NCBI GenBank assembly: GCA_017505635.1
Contig: JAFVOU010000015.1
Coordinates: forward strand, 1-64,000
DNA from: Oscillospiraceae bacterium
GTDB lineage: Bacteria; Bacillota; Clostridia; Oscillospirales; Ruminococcaceae
Reading direction: 5' to 3'
Length of the DNA stretch: 64,000 bases
Position 1 is the first letter of the stretch; every line of letters starts with the position of its first letter. Below the pieces are notes generated by a model. It was not told the DNA's origin. It ran no database searches and worked only from the letters and a program-made list of their open reading frames with translations. Positions 53,370 through 62,908 of the stretch are shown here, piece after piece. Made by a program: the position numbers and the translations under genes.

Positions 53370-54833
53370 ATGTCGCTTACCCTCACAGTTTTACTCAGTC
53401 TGCTTTCGGCAGGCATCCTTGCCGGAAGAGTTTACGAAATACTTAATCTTACCGATGCGTTCACCGGATTTCTCATAGTAAACGGCGTTGTTATGAACCC
53501 TTATGTTATCGGGCTTTTTGTGGTTATCACCCTGTGCTGCGGCATACTGATTTTCGGTTCCGGAAAAGCAGCAGTGCCATACTATTCAAAATCTTCAAAG
53601 GTGACCTGTATTCTGGCAGGTGTGGGGTTTGTTGCAGCAGCTGTGCCGGCAATGCAGTTTGAAGTTACGGCACCGTTTTTTATTGCAGGCGGTGCAGCAC
53701 TGATTATTATGGGAATCACTGGCCTTGGCAAAAAGAAAACAGATATTGCTGTTATGCTGCTTATGCTTGGTTTTGCGGCAGGCATGTGTATGGATGTGGT
53801 TTCGTTTGACGTAAATACATATCACAACACTGTGTTTGTGCAGAATGTGATGGAATATCTGTGCATAATAGCATTTATGCTTACAGTAGTAAAAAATGTA
53901 TATCTGCCTTCAAAATATTCCCGTATGTTTCTGTATGTGACAGGCATGCTTTCCTTTTCAGTGTGTTCCATGATGAATGTTGCAGATATAATCTGTTACT
54001 TTATAACAGGCGGGCAGGCACTGTATAAACTGTTTATGTATATTGCGACAGCGATGTTTGGCGTTTTTGCTTTTGATACTGCCATATCTGCTATACCGGT
54101 TAAAAACAAGAAAAAAACAGTCAGGGAAGATAAATATATCCATGATGAAAGTGTGGAAAAAGATTATGCAGAGGAACGTGCAGACATGACTGTATCTGAG
54201 GAAAATGATGCTTTTGATAAATCAGAAACGGAAGATAAAACCGAGCTGACAGAAGTTTTTGCGGTAAATGAACTGGAAAAGATGTTCGAGGCTATTGCGG
54301 AGGAAAGAGCGGAAAAAAATACTGAAGGCAGCGAAAATGATGTATATACAGCTGAAGAATTTTTGATAAAGGAAGAAACAGATGAAAATGCTATAAAGCA
54401 TACAATGTTTTCTGAACTGTTTGGCAGGGAAACACAGGATTATATACCATCAGAGCACCACAGCATCCTGAGCGAAACCCGCTCCTTCAAAAAAATTTCA
54501 CAGCCAAAGCTGGACGAATCCGCCCATGAGTACGACATGCTCAAAAGCATGTTTAAAGGCGAGGACACATCACAGTATCAGTTTGAGGCTGAAGAAACTG
54601 AAAATACAACCGCAAGGAATTCTGAAAAGAAGAAAAAACGTTCGTTTTTCGGCGGCAGCAAAAAAGAAAATACTGCCAGAGGAAAATCGGTCACAGAGAA
54701 ATCTGCATCAGAACATAAAAATGTTTCCGGGGATACCATAGTTAAGGAAAGAACAAAATTTACTGCGGAAGAACAGACTGCAGGAAAATTAAAATCAGAA
54801 ACAAAGAAAATTGTTTATAAAAAACCAAAATAA
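53370..54833 (+). CDS. unknown multi-pass membrane protein with charged tail
   Basis: I do not recognise this 487-residue protein. The first 245 residues hold about seven to eight hydrophobic segments. The remaining half is hydrophilic: acidic from about 260 to 370 (many E, D and K), then basic and serine/threonine-rich with KKKRSFFGGSKKE. It is divergently transcribed from the SpoIID-family gene with 119 nt between. The start at 53370 is favoured because AAGGA lies 8 nt before it. A sporulation or envelope role is only suggested by context. Confidence 0.65.
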   Translation: MSLTLTVLLSLLSAGILAGRVYEILNLTDAFTGFLIVNGVVMNPYVIGLFVVITLCCGILIFGSGKAAVPYYSKSSKVTCILAGVGFVAAAVPAMQFEVTAPFFIAGGAALIIMGITGLGKKKTDIAVMLLMLGFAAGMCMDVVSFDVNTYHNTVFVQNVMEYLCIIAFMLTVVKNVYLPSKYSRMFLYVTGMLSFSVCSMMNVADIICYFITGGQALYKLFMYIATAMFGVFAFDTAISAIPVKNKKKTVREDKYIHDESVEKDYAEERADMTVSEENDAFDKSETEDKTELTEVFAVNELEKMFEAIAEERAEKNTEGSENDVYTAEEFLIKEETDENAIKHTMFSELFGRETQDYIPSEHHSILSETRSFKKISQPKLDESAHEYDMLKSMFKGEDTSQYQFEAEETENTTARNSEKKKKRSFFGGSKKENTARGKSVTEKSASEHKNVSGDTIVKERTKFTAEEQTAGKLKSETKKIVYKKPK

Positions 54834-54840
54834 AACATAT

Positions 54841-54875
54841 AAAACCTTACAGATTTTTTGCTGTAAGGTTTTTGT
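54841..54875 (+). terminator. terminator after the membrane protein gene
   Basis: AAAACCTTACAG (54841-54852) pairs with CTGTAAGGTTTT (54861-54872), with a T-rich tail. From here to 55134 the sequence is very AT-rich and holds only the operon promoter and a leader hairpin. Confidence 0.85.
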
Positions 54876-55021
54876 ATTTTTTTGTATTTTTTTGTTGTGC
54901 ATATGTATCATATAAAATGAAGATAAGTGTATATCAAAAAAAATTATAACATATATTAAATTTTATTTATAGCCGTGCAATTTGTATAATTTTATGTTAT
55001 AGATATGTTAAATAATATATA

Positions 55022-55051
55022 TTGTACAAATTATTCACAAAGTTATATAAT
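55022..55051 (+). promoter_or_regulatory. candidate promoter of the glutamate-fermentation operon
   Basis: TTGTAC (55022-55027) and TATAAT (55046-55051) are 18 bases apart. Confidence 0.6.
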
Positions 55052-55069
55052 GTTATACAAGGTAGTATG

Positions 55070-55095
55070 TAAAAGAGCAACTACGCGCTCTTTTA
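55070..55095 (+). other. 5' leader hairpin of the glutamate-fermentation operon
   Basis: AAAAGAGC (55071-55078) pairs with GCTCTTTT (55087-55094), extended by an outer T-A pair. It sits at the start of the expected transcript and may protect the 5' end. It has no U-run, so it is not a terminator. Confidence 0.5.
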
Positions 55096-55134
55096 ACGTA
55101 TAAAACTTAAAAAAATAAAACAGGAGGCAGAAAA

Positions 55135-55974
55135 ATGAGAGAAATAAATGCACAGGATATCACTGCTGTAGTTAAAAAGCTTTGTATGGAAGCAAACTAC
55201 TTTTTGCCAGAAGATATCCAGGACAAAATCTGCAAGGCATGCGACAATGAACCATGGCCGCTTGCACAGAGCATTTTGGGCGTAATCAAAGAAAACTACG
55301 AAATCTCTCTTGATAAAGCAGTGCCAATCTGTCAGGATACAGGCATGGCTTGTGTGTTCCTTGACATTGGTCAGGATGTTCATGTAAACGGCAACATTGA
55401 AGATGCTGTTAACGAGGGTGTAAGACAGGGTTATGTGGAAGGTTGTCTGAGAAAATCAGTGGTTAAAGATCCACTTGATCGTGTAAACACAAAAGACAAC
55501 ACACCAGCTATGATTTATTACAACATCGTTCCTGGTGACACATTTGACATTATGGTAGCACCAAAAGGTTTCGGCAGCGAAAATATGAGCCAGATTAAAA
55601 TGCTCAAACCATCCGACGGTCTTCAGGGTGTTAAAGATTTTGTTATCAAATGTGTTGAAGACGCAGGTCCAAACCCATGTCCGCCAATTGTTGTTGGTGT
55701 AGGTATCGGCGGTACATTTGACAAAGCAGCTTTGCTTGCTAAAAAAGCTTTGATGAGAAGCACAGATGAAAGAAACGCAAATCCATTCTATGCAGACCTT
55801 GAAAAAGAACTGCTTGAAAAAATCAATGCACTGGGCCTTGGCCCACAGGGTGTAGGCGGTCTTACAACAGCTTTGTGCGTAAACATCGAAACACTTCCTA
55901 CACATATTGCCGGTTTGCCAGTAGCAGTTAACATCAACTGCCATGTAACACGCCACAAACACGCAAGCTTATAA
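55135..55974 (+). CDS. class I hydratase alpha subunit (fumarate/mesaconate hydratase)
   Basis: A 279-residue protein of the two-subunit, iron-sulfur class I fumarase family (the half related to TtdA and FumA N-terminal domains). [12 protein letters not shown] near 61-72 and the cysteine in [14 protein letters not shown] near 182-196 fit cluster ligands. In organisms with the methylaspartate pathway a class I hydratase adds water to mesaconate. Because it leads the operon with glutamate mutase and methylaspartate ammonia-lyase, mesaconase is the favoured role. CAGGAGG precedes the ATG. Confidence 0.9.
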   Translation: MREINAQDITAVVKKLCMEANYFLPEDIQDKICKACDNEPWPLAQSILGVIKENYEISLDKAVPICQDTGMACVFLDIGQDVHVNGNIEDAVNEGVRQGYVEGCLRKSVVKDPLDRVNTKDNTPAMIYYNIVPGDTFDIMVAPKGFGSENMSQIKMLKPSDGLQGVKDFVIKCVEDAGPNPCPPIVVGVGIGGTFDKAALLAKKALMRSTDERNANPFYADLEKELLEKINALGLGPQGVGGLTTALCVNIETLPTHIAGLPVAVNINCHVTRHKHASL

Positions 55975-55988
55975 GGAGGAGAACAATT

Positions 55989-56549
55989 ATGGTAAAACAC
56001 ATTACAACTCCGCTTACTTACGAAAAAGTAAAAGACCTTAAATGCGGCGACAATGTTATGATTTCCGGTGTTATCTACACATCCCGTGACGCAGCTCACA
56101 AACGTCTTGTAGAAGCACACGAAAGAGGAGAAGAACTTCCATACGATGTAAAAGACACTATTGTTTACTACGTTGGTCCTGCACCGGCTCAGCCAGGTCA
56201 GGTTATCGGTTCTGCAGGTCCTACAACAAGCTACAGAATGGATGCTTACTCTCCAACAATGATTCGTCTTGGCCAGCGCGGTATGCTTGGCAAAGGCAAA
56301 CGCAGCCCTGAAGTTATTGAAGCAATGAAAGAAGTTGGCGCAGTATACTTTGGTGCTATCGGCGGCGCAGGCGCACTTCTCAGCCAGTGTATCAAAAAAG
56401 CAGAAGTTATTGCTTACGATGATCTTGGCGCAGAAGCTCTCCGTCGTCTCGAGGTAGAAAACCTCCCTGCTTTCGTTATCATTGACAGCGAAGGCAACAA
56501 TCTTTACGAAATTGGTCGCAAAGAATATCTTGAATTTGCGAACAAATAA
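55989..56549 (+). CDS. class I hydratase beta subunit (fumarate/mesaconate hydratase)
   Basis: A 186-residue partner of the preceding gene, 14 nt downstream. It matches the C-terminal half of class I fumarases and TtdB: SGVIYTSRDAAHKR near 27-40, GPTTSYRMD near 79-87, and the KGKRSPEVIEAM and AIGGAGALLS segments. Together the two make the active dehydratase. Whether fumarate, mesaconate or both are substrates must be tested. Confidence 0.9.
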   Translation: MVKHITTPLTYEKVKDLKCGDNVMISGVIYTSRDAAHKRLVEAHERGEELPYDVKDTIVYYVGPAPAQPGQVIGSAGPTTSYRMDAYSPTMIRLGQRGMLGKGKRSPEVIEAMKEVGAVYFGAIGGAGALLSQCIKKAEVIAYDDLGAEALRRLEVENLPAFVIIDSEGNNLYEIGRKEYLEFANK

Positions 56550-56599
56550 ATTTTAAGCATTTTAACATTTAAGTTAAATATTAAAGTGAGGTAGAAAAA

Positions 56600-57010
56600 A
56601 TGGAAAAGAAAAAATTGGTTATCGGCGTTATCGGCGCTGATGTACACGCAGTAGGTAATACAATTTTGAACAATGCTTTCAAACAGGCAGGCTTCGAAGT
56701 TATCAACCTCGGCGTTATGGTTTCTCAGGAAGAATACATCCAGGCTGCAATTGAATCCGGTGCAGACGCAATCTGCGTATCTTCTCTCTACGGCCACGGC
56801 GAACTTGACTGTGCAGGCCTCAGAGAAAAATGTGACGAAGCAGGCCTCAAAGGTATCCTCCTTTATGTAGGCGGCAACATCGTTGTTGGTAAACAGGACT
56901 TCAACGAAGTTGAAAAACGTTTCAAAGCAATGGGCTTTGACAGAGCATATCCTCCAGGAACATCTGCAGAAACAACAATTGCAGACCTTAAAGCAGACCT
57001 TGGTTGCTAA
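56600..57010 (+). CDS. glmS: glutamate mutase subunit S (cobalamin-binding)
   Basis: The small, B12-binding subunit of adenosylcobalamin-dependent glutamate mutase. The 136-residue protein has the base-off B12 motif DVHAVG near residues 14-19 with the lower-ligand histidine, and the [10 protein letters not shown] and GGNIVVGK loops. Together with GlmE it turns L-glutamate into threo-3-methylaspartate. The name glmS follows mutase usage and is not glucosamine synthase. Confidence 0.96.
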   Translation: MEKKKLVIGVIGADVHAVGNTILNNAFKQAGFEVINLGVMVSQEEYIQAAIESGADAICVSSLYGHGELDCAGLREKCDEAGLKGILLYVGGNIVVGKQDFNEVEKRFKAMGFDRAYPPGTSAETTIADLKADLGC

Positions 57011-57040
57011 TTGACTAAACAGTAAAGAAAGGCTTTATAA

Positions 57041-58438
57041 ATGAAAGCTGTATTATTGATTGACTTTGGCAGTACCTATACAAAAGTTACTGCAGTTGAT
57101 TTGGACACAGAAGAAATTATCGGTACATCACAGAGCTTTACAACCATAGAAACCGATATCAACGACGGTCTCAACAATGCTTTAAAGCTTCTCAGAGAAG
57201 AAATCGGTGATATAGAATTCAGTGAACAGTATGCTTGTTCTTCTGCAGCAGGCGGACTTAAAATGGTTGCAATCGGTCTTGTACCGGAGCTTACAGCAAA
57301 GGCGGCAAAGATGGCTTCTCTCGGTGCCGGTGCAAAGGTTATGAAAACATATTCCTACCAGCTTACCGAAGCAGACCTTGAAGAAATTGACGAAATCAAC
57401 CCTGATATCGCACTTCTTACAGGCGGCATCGACGGCGGCAACAAGGAAGTTATCGTTTACAATGCTGAAATGCTGGCTAAATCCAAAAAGAAATTCCCAA
57501 TCGTGTATGCAGGTAACAGAAACTGTGCGTCCACAGCTAAAGAAATTCTTGCAAATGCCGGCAAAGAATGCTATGTTTGCGAAAACGTAATGCCTAAACT
57601 TGAGCAGCCTAATATCGAACCTGCACAGAAGCAGATACGCGAAATCTTCCTTCAGGAAATCGTTAAGGCAAAAGGTCTTTCCGATGCAGAAGAACTTATC
57701 GGTGATATCCTTATGCCAACACCTTCCGCAATGCTTACAGCCATGAAACTTCTGGCTAAGGGCACAAAGAAAGAAGAAGGCATAGGCGACCTTGTAGGTG
57801 TTGACCTTGGCGGTGCAACAACTGACATATATTCAATGTGTCAGGGCTTGCCAAGCCAGTCCGGCACGGTTCTCAAGGGCTTGCGCGAAACCTATGCAAA
57901 ACGTACAGTTGAAGGCGATATCGGCATGCGTTACAGCATCAAAGGTATTGTTGAGGCAACAGATATCGACCGTGTGTGCGAAATCTCCGGTCTTGATGAA
58001 GACAGAGCACTGGAACTTATAGATTATCTTTCTGTGCATACAGATGTTGTTCCTAACGGCGATGAAGAGCTGATAATGCTGGACAAGGCACTTGCTTCTC
58101 TGGCAATCGAAACAGCAGTAACACGTCATGCAGGTCATTTAGAGCAGATTTTTACACCAATGGGCATTACCTATATGCAGTTAGGTAAAGACTTGACCCA
58201 GGTTAAAAAGGTTATCGTGACAGGCGGTGCACTTATCCGCACAGAAAAAACTGCAGAAATTGCAGAATATGCACTGTACAACGAAATGCAGGCTATGTCC
58301 CTTAAACCTAAAAAAGCAGATGTTTTAGTAGACAGAAAATATATTCTTGCAGCTATGGGTCTTTTGAGCACAAACTACCCTGAAACTGCACTCAGAATTA
58401 TGAAAAAGGAGTTAATTAAAGATGGAAATAATGAATAA
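57041..58438 (+). CDS. glmL: glutamate mutase reactivase GlmL/MutL
   Basis: A 465-residue actin/Hsp70-fold ATPase that repairs the mutase when its cobalamin is inactivated. The phosphate-binding segment [10 protein letters not shown] near residues 6-15, DLGGATTDI near 255-263 and VTGGALIRT near 388-396 are visible. It sits between the two mutase subunit genes, as in known Clostridium clusters. Its end overlaps glmE by 17 nt. Confidence 0.94.
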   Translation: MKAVLLIDFGSTYTKVTAVDLDTEEIIGTSQSFTTIETDINDGLNNALKLLREEIGDIEFSEQYACSSAAGGLKMVAIGLVPELTAKAAKMASLGAGAKVMKTYSYQLTEADLEEIDEINPDIALLTGGIDGGNKEVIVYNAEMLAKSKKKFPIVYAGNRNCASTAKEILANAGKECYVCENVMPKLEQPNIEPAQKQIREIFLQEIVKAKGLSDAEELIGDILMPTPSAMLTAMKLLAKGTKKEEGIGDLVGVDLGGATTDIYSMCQGLPSQSGTVLKGLRETYAKRTVEGDIGMRYSIKGIVEATDIDRVCEISGLDEDRALELIDYLSVHTDVVPNGDEELIMLDKALASLAIETAVTRHAGHLEQIFTPMGITYMQLGKDLTQVKKVIVTGGALIRTEKTAEIAEYALYNEMQAMSLKPKKADVLVDRKYILAAMGLLSTNYPETALRIMKKELIKDGNNE

Positions 58439-59870
58439 AAAATGGTCCGACGAACATTTTTACAAAGTTCGTGAAGAAGTTCTTAACCAGTGGCCAACAG
58501 GCGCAGGCCTCAAAATCGAAGACGGCGTAGAATATCAGAAAAATATTCCTGACCACAAAAACTTTACAAAAAAATTGAATGCAGCTAAAGAAGCAGGCAT
58601 CACACTTATCCAGCCACGTGCAGGTGTTGCTCTTGTTGATGAACACATCGAATTGCTCAAACACCTTCAGGACGAAGGCGGCGCAGACCTCCTTCCATCC
58701 ACAATCGACAGCTACACACGTCAGAACAGATTTAAAGAAGCACAGCACGGTATCGAAGAATCCATCAAAGAAGGCCGTTCCATGCTCAACGGCTTCCCAG
58801 CTGTTAACCATGGTGTTGCAAACTGCCGTAGAGTAGTTGAAGCTCTCGAAACACCACTTCAGGTTCGTCATGGTACACCAGACGCTCGTCTTCTTGCTGA
58901 AATCACATACGCTGGCGGTTTCACATCCTACGAAGGCGGCGGTATCTCCTACAACATCCCTTACACAAAAGATGTTCCAATGGAAAAAACAATCTATGAC
59001 TGGCAGTATGTAGACCGTCTTACAGGTATCTACGAAGAAGCTGGCATCGAAATCAACCGTGAACCATACGGCCCACTTACAGGTACATTGGTACCAGCAT
59101 GTGTATCCCACGCTGTTGCTATCATCGAAGCTCTTCTTGCTGCAGAACAGGGTGTTAAAAACGTTACAGTTGGTTACGGCCAGTGTGGTAACCTTGTACA
59201 GGACGTTGCAGCTATCCGTTCCCTCGAAGAACTTACAGAAGAATACCTTGCTAAATACGGTTACAACGATGTAAAAGTTACAACAGTTCTCCATCAGTGG
59301 ATGGGTGGCTTCCCAGCTGACGAAGCTCGCGCATTCGGCGTTATCGCTTGGGGTTCTGCAGTAGCAGCTCTTTCCAAAGCTACAAAAGTTATCGTAAAAA
59401 CACCACACGAAGCAGCTGGCGTTCCAACAAAAGAAGCAAACGCAGAAGGCCTCAGATGTACAAAACAGGTTATCTCCATGCTTGCTGAACAGCAGCTTAA
59501 CCCAATGAGCATCAAAGATGAAAAAGAAATCATCATGGCTGAAACAAGATGCATCGTTGACAAAACATTCGAACTTGGCAACGGCGACCTTGCTCTTGGT
59601 ACAATCGCAGCAGTTAAAGCTGGTGTTATCGACATCCCATTTGGGCCATCCCGTCACAACATGGGTCTTATGCTCCCAGCTCGTGACAACGACGGCGCAA
59701 TCAGAATTCTTGAAATGGGCAACCTCCCATTCACAAAAGAACTCAAAGACTTCCACGCAGAAAAACTCGCAGCAAGAAGTGCAACAGAAGGCAGACCAGT
59801 TTCCTTCAACATGCTTGTTGATGACGTTTACTCCATCAGCCGTGGCCGCCTTGTTGGTCGTCCAGAATAA
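58422..59870 (+). CDS. glmE: glutamate mutase subunit E (catalytic)
   Basis: The large TIM-barrel subunit that binds glutamate and carries out the radical rearrangement. At 482 residues it has family length. Conserved segments include [31 protein letters not shown] and [10 protein letters not shown]. The start at 58422 is chosen over 58431 because AAGGAG is 10 nt before it. Codon use is extremely biased, which fits very high expression. Confidence 0.96.
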   Translation: MEIMNKKWSDEHFYKVREEVLNQWPTGAGLKIEDGVEYQKNIPDHKNFTKKLNAAKEAGITLIQPRAGVALVDEHIELLKHLQDEGGADLLPSTIDSYTRQNRFKEAQHGIEESIKEGRSMLNGFPAVNHGVANCRRVVEALETPLQVRHGTPDARLLAEITYAGGFTSYEGGGISYNIPYTKDVPMEKTIYDWQYVDRLTGIYEEAGIEINREPYGPLTGTLVPACVSHAVAIIEALLAAEQGVKNVTVGYGQCGNLVQDVAAIRSLEELTEEYLAKYGYNDVKVTTVLHQWMGGFPADEARAFGVIAWGSAVAALSKATKVIVKTPHEAAGVPTKEANAEGLRCTKQVISMLAEQQLNPMSIKDEKEIIMAETRCIVDKTFELGNGDLALGTIAAVKAGVIDIPFGPSRHNMGLMLPARDNDGAIRILEMGNLPFTKELKDFHAEKLAARSATEGRPVSFNMLVDDVYSISRGRLVGRPE

Positions 59871-59913
59871 TTTAAACGCTGTTTAAATTAACATAATTAT
59901 TATCAGTTTATAA

Positions 59914-59938
59914 GCAGGTGGGGATAAACCCCGCCTGC
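59914..59938 (+). other. intercistronic hairpin between glmE and mal
   Basis: GCAGGTGGGG (59914-59923) pairs with CCCCGCCTGC (59929-59938) over 10 bp including one G-U pair. No strong U-run follows, so it more likely stabilises or sets processing of the upstream mRNA than ends transcription. Confidence 0.6.
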
Positions 59939-59976
59939 ACAAATAAAGATTTTTTTAATGAAAAGAGGAATTTATC

Positions 59977-61215
59977 ATGAAAATCGTAAACGTTGTTTGT
60001 GCTAAAGGCCGTACAGGTTTCTTCTTCGACGACCAGAGAGCTATCAAAAAAGGTGCTGTTTCCGACGGTGCAGCTTACATCGGCGATACAGTAACACCAG
60101 GTTTTAAAACAGTTCGTCAGGCAGGCGAAGCTATCTCCGTTATGATCGTTCTTGAAGACGGTCAGGTTGCATACGGTGACTGTGCAGCTGTTCAGTACTC
60201 CGGTGCTGGCGGACGTGACCCACTCTTCCTTGCTGAAGACTTTATCCCAGTTATCGACCAGTACATCAAACCATTCCTCGTAGGTAAAGAAGCAGACAGC
60301 TTCAGAAACCTCTCCAGAGATGTTGAAGCTATCGAAGTTGACGGTAAAAGACTTCACACAGCTATCCGTTACGGCGTAACACAGGCTATCCTCGACGCAG
60401 TAGCAAAATCCAAAAAAATGATGATGTGCGAAGTTGTTGCTGAAGAATACGGCACAGAAGTTTCCACAGAACCAGTGCCAATCTTCACACAGTCCGGCGA
60501 CAACAGATATGAAAACTCCGACAAAATGATCCTTAAAGGTGCAGCTGTTCTTCCACATGCTCTTATCAACCATGTTGAAACAAAACTTGGTAAAAACGGC
60601 GAAATCCTTAAAGAATATGTTGCATGGCTCCGTGACCGTGTAAAACACCTCGGCGGCGAAGAATACATGCCAACATTCCACATCGACGTATACGGCACAA
60701 TCGGTGCTGCATTCGGCGTTGACAACTTCACAGCTATGGCTGACTACATTCAGGATCTCGAAGAAACAGCAAAACCATTCAAACTCAGAATTGAAGGCCC
60801 AATGGATGCTGAAGAAAGAGAAAAACAGATGCTCTGCCTCAAAGGTCTTACAGCAGAACTCGACAAACGTGGTTCTACAGTAGAACTCGTTGCTGACGAA
60901 TGGTGCAACACTCTCGAAGATATCAAATACTTCGCAGACAACAAAGCTGGTCATATGATCCAGATCAAAACACCTGACCTTGGCGGTATCAACAACACAT
61001 GTGAAGCTGTTCTTTACTGTAAAGAAAAAGGCATCGGTGCATACCAGGGTGGTACATGTAACGAAACAGACCGTTCTGCACAGATCTGCGTAAACTGCGC
61101 AATGGCTACAAAACCAACACAGATTCTTGCTAAACCAGGTATGGGTGTTGACGAAGGCTTCATGATCGTTTACAACGAAATGCAGAGAATCATCGCTCTC
61201 AGAGCAGCTAAATAA
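59977..61215 (+). CDS. mal: methylaspartate ammonia-lyase
   Basis: An enolase-superfamily enzyme that removes ammonia from L-threo-3-methylaspartate to give mesaconate, using Mg2+ and K+. The 412-residue protein has standard length, the metal aspartate in TFHIDVYG, a glutamate in LRIEGPMDA, ELVADEWCNT, and the catalytic lysine in MIQIKTPDLGG near residue 331. It is the last gene of the operon. AGAGGA precedes the ATG. Confidence 0.97.
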   Translation: MKIVNVVCAKGRTGFFFDDQRAIKKGAVSDGAAYIGDTVTPGFKTVRQAGEAISVMIVLEDGQVAYGDCAAVQYSGAGGRDPLFLAEDFIPVIDQYIKPFLVGKEADSFRNLSRDVEAIEVDGKRLHTAIRYGVTQAILDAVAKSKKMMMCEVVAEEYGTEVSTEPVPIFTQSGDNRYENSDKMILKGAAVLPHALINHVETKLGKNGEILKEYVAWLRDRVKHLGGEEYMPTFHIDVYGTIGAAFGVDNFTAMADYIQDLEETAKPFKLRIEGPMDAEEREKQMLCLKGLTAELDKRGSTVELVADEWCNTLEDIKYFADNKAGHMIQIKTPDLGGINNTCEAVLYCKEKGIGAYQGGTCNETDRSAQICVNCAMATKPTQILAKPGMGVDEGFMIVYNEMQRIIALRAAK

Positions 61216-61267
61216 TTATATTGTTTAGAATTTTTTGAAGATTACTTTAGCACAAACGGTAATTGAA

Positions 61268-61310
61268 AACAAACAAAGCACGCTGATTTCAGCGTGCTTT
61301 TTTGTTTGTG
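61268..61310 (+). terminator. terminator of the glutamate-fermentation operon
   Basis: AAAGCACGCTG (61275-61285) pairs with CAGCGTGCTTT (61290-61300), extended by AACAAAC/GTTTGTT and a T-run. Confidence 0.92.
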
Positions 61311-61381
61311 AAAATATGTATTTTACTGTAAAAAGCAGGGGCAAACTGTGTTAGCCTGTTAACTGTTAAAATTATGTAAGA

Positions 61382-61918
61382 TTACAAAAATTCCTTAAAC
61401 TTTTCCATAATATCATCACTGCCTTTTATACCTGTCATTCTGATGTTCAATCCACGGTCAGATATCTCTTTGTGCAATGCATTCATAAACACACCCATAC
61501 CGCTTATTTCCACATCGTTGTCGCTTGTGCTTTCCACACCGCAGTTAGGTGAACGGTTTGCACCGATGATGCCTTTTATCTCAAAGCCATGTTTTATATA
61601 CTCGTCAATCTGCAGCATTGTATAATCAACAAGTGTTTTCAGCTTGGTTTGTGTCTCGGATTTTTCCATTTCTCTGCGGATACGGGTGTTTTCCACAGTT
61701 ACAGGGCTGTCGGCACCATAAATGTTGCCGCGGTCAAGACCTAAACAGCAAAGTTCAGGGCAGGGAAGCTGCACAATGCCGATATCGTTGTCCATAAAAA
61801 GATTGATTATATCTTTAAAAGCTGCAGGGTGAACTGCTGTGCCATCTGATATGGAGTTCTGGTTTAAAAGACAGTGTGCCATAAAGATAACCTTTTTGCT
61901 TCTTTTATCTGTAAACAT
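61382..61918 (-). CDS. TudS-related putative desulfidase
   Basis: A 178-residue cytoplasmic protein related to DUF523/TudS proteins, some of which use a 4Fe-4S cluster to remove sulfur from thiouracil. Three cysteine sites recur: HCLLNQNS near residue 16, CPELCCLG near 54-61 and SPNCGV near 121-126. The small divergent group most like it is annotated as TudS-related without proven activity. GGAGG precedes the ATG. It is a lone gene, convergent with the operon. Confidence 0.75.
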   Translation of the reverse strand: MFTDKRSKKVIFMAHCLLNQNSISDGTAVHPAAFKDIINLFMDNDIGIVQLPCPELCCLGLDRGNIYGADSPVTVENTRIRREMEKSETQTKLKTLVDYTMLQIDEYIKHGFEIKGIIGANRSPNCGVESTSDNDVEISGMGVFMNALHKEISDRGLNIRMTGIKGSDDIMEKFKEFL

Positions 61919-62041
61919 AATTTACCTCCGCAGATTAATATGTTTTAAGTATACAGCAAAGATATCATATTTTCAAACAATTGTATCATACACAAAAATA
62001 TGGTATTATTGAATACAGAAATTTACAAAAGGAATTTTATT

Positions 62042-62863
62042 ATGGCAAATTTTATCTGTCCTGTGTGTTCACAGCCGCTTAACATAAAAGAAAAATCATA
62101 TATCTGCAAAAACCGTCACAGCTTTGATATTTCCGCAAAAGGATATGTAAATCTGCTGCCTGCAAACAAAAAGCATTCGGCAGCACCGGGAGATGACAAG
62201 CTTATGGTGGTGGCAAGAAACAATTTTCTGTCGCTGGGATATTACAGCCATCTTAAAGAAACTATTGAAAATCTGTGCGATAAATATTCAGATAAAAACG
62301 TATCAGTTCTTGACTGCGGCTGCGGTGAGGGATATTACACTCAGGGTGTGTACGAAAAACTTACACAGCAGGGGAAAAATGCTGAAATTAAAGGTATAGA
62401 TATTTCAAAGGATGCAGTAGCCATTGCGGCAAAACGCCTTAAAGAAGGGCAATTTGCGGTGGCTTCATCCTTCCATCTTCCAATACAGAACAACAGCGTA
62501 AATGTGCTTATCAACTGTTTTTCACCGCTGTGTCTTAAAGAGTTCGGCCGTGTGCTGAAAAAAGGCGGAGTTTTTCTCTATGTTGTGCCTGCGCCAAAGC
62601 ATCTGTGGCAGCTTAAAGAAGCTTTATACGAAAAGCCATACGAAAATCCTTTGAAAGAAGAACAGTACGAAGGTTTTGAACTGATAGAAACAGTAAAAGC
62701 AGAAAGAGAAATTTTTATAGATAACAACACAGATATAAACAATCTGTTTAAAATGACACCTTATGTTTACCGTAGTCCGAAAGAAGCACAGGAAGTGCTG
62801 CTTAAAGCGGAAAATTTAACGGTAAATGCTCATTTTATTGTTTATGTGTATAAAAAGAAATAG
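62042..62863 (+). CDS. rlmA: 23S rRNA (guanine-N1)-methyltransferase, RlmA type
   Basis: Methylates N1 of a guanine (G745 or G748) in hairpin 35 of 23S rRNA. The 273-residue protein has an N-terminal zinc-finger-like CPVC...C...HSFD region (about 4-30) and a Rossmann SAM-binding domain with VLDCGCGEGYYT near 92-103. The paralogue TlrB gives tylosin resistance, but housekeeping use is more likely. The start at 62042 follows AAAGGAA; an in-frame ATG at 62000 has no clear site. Confidence 0.87.
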   Translation: MANFICPVCSQPLNIKEKSYICKNRHSFDISAKGYVNLLPANKKHSAAPGDDKLMVVARNNFLSLGYYSHLKETIENLCDKYSDKNVSVLDCGCGEGYYTQGVYEKLTQQGKNAEIKGIDISKDAVAIAAKRLKEGQFAVASSFHLPIQNNSVNVLINCFSPLCLKEFGRVLKKGGVFLYVVPAPKHLWQLKEALYEKPYENPLKEEQYEGFELIETVKAEREIFIDNNTDINNLFKMTPYVYRSPKEAQEVLLKAENLTVNAHFIVYVYKKK

Positions 62864-62867
62864 AACA

Positions 62868-62905
62868 AAAAATCCTGCAGGCTAATAGTACCTGCAGGAT
62901 TTTTT
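62868..62905. terminator. bidirectional terminator
   Basis: AAAAATCCTGCAGG (62868-62881) pairs with CCTGCAGGATTTTT (62891-62904) around a 9-nt loop. It serves rlmA and the converging gene. Confidence 0.9.
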
Positions 62906-62908
62906 AGG

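Noticed and set aside
58416..59756. 446-codon minus-strand reading frame opposite glmE
   Set aside because: Composition unlike real proteins (many Cys, Phe and His) and no start signals; glmE is certain.
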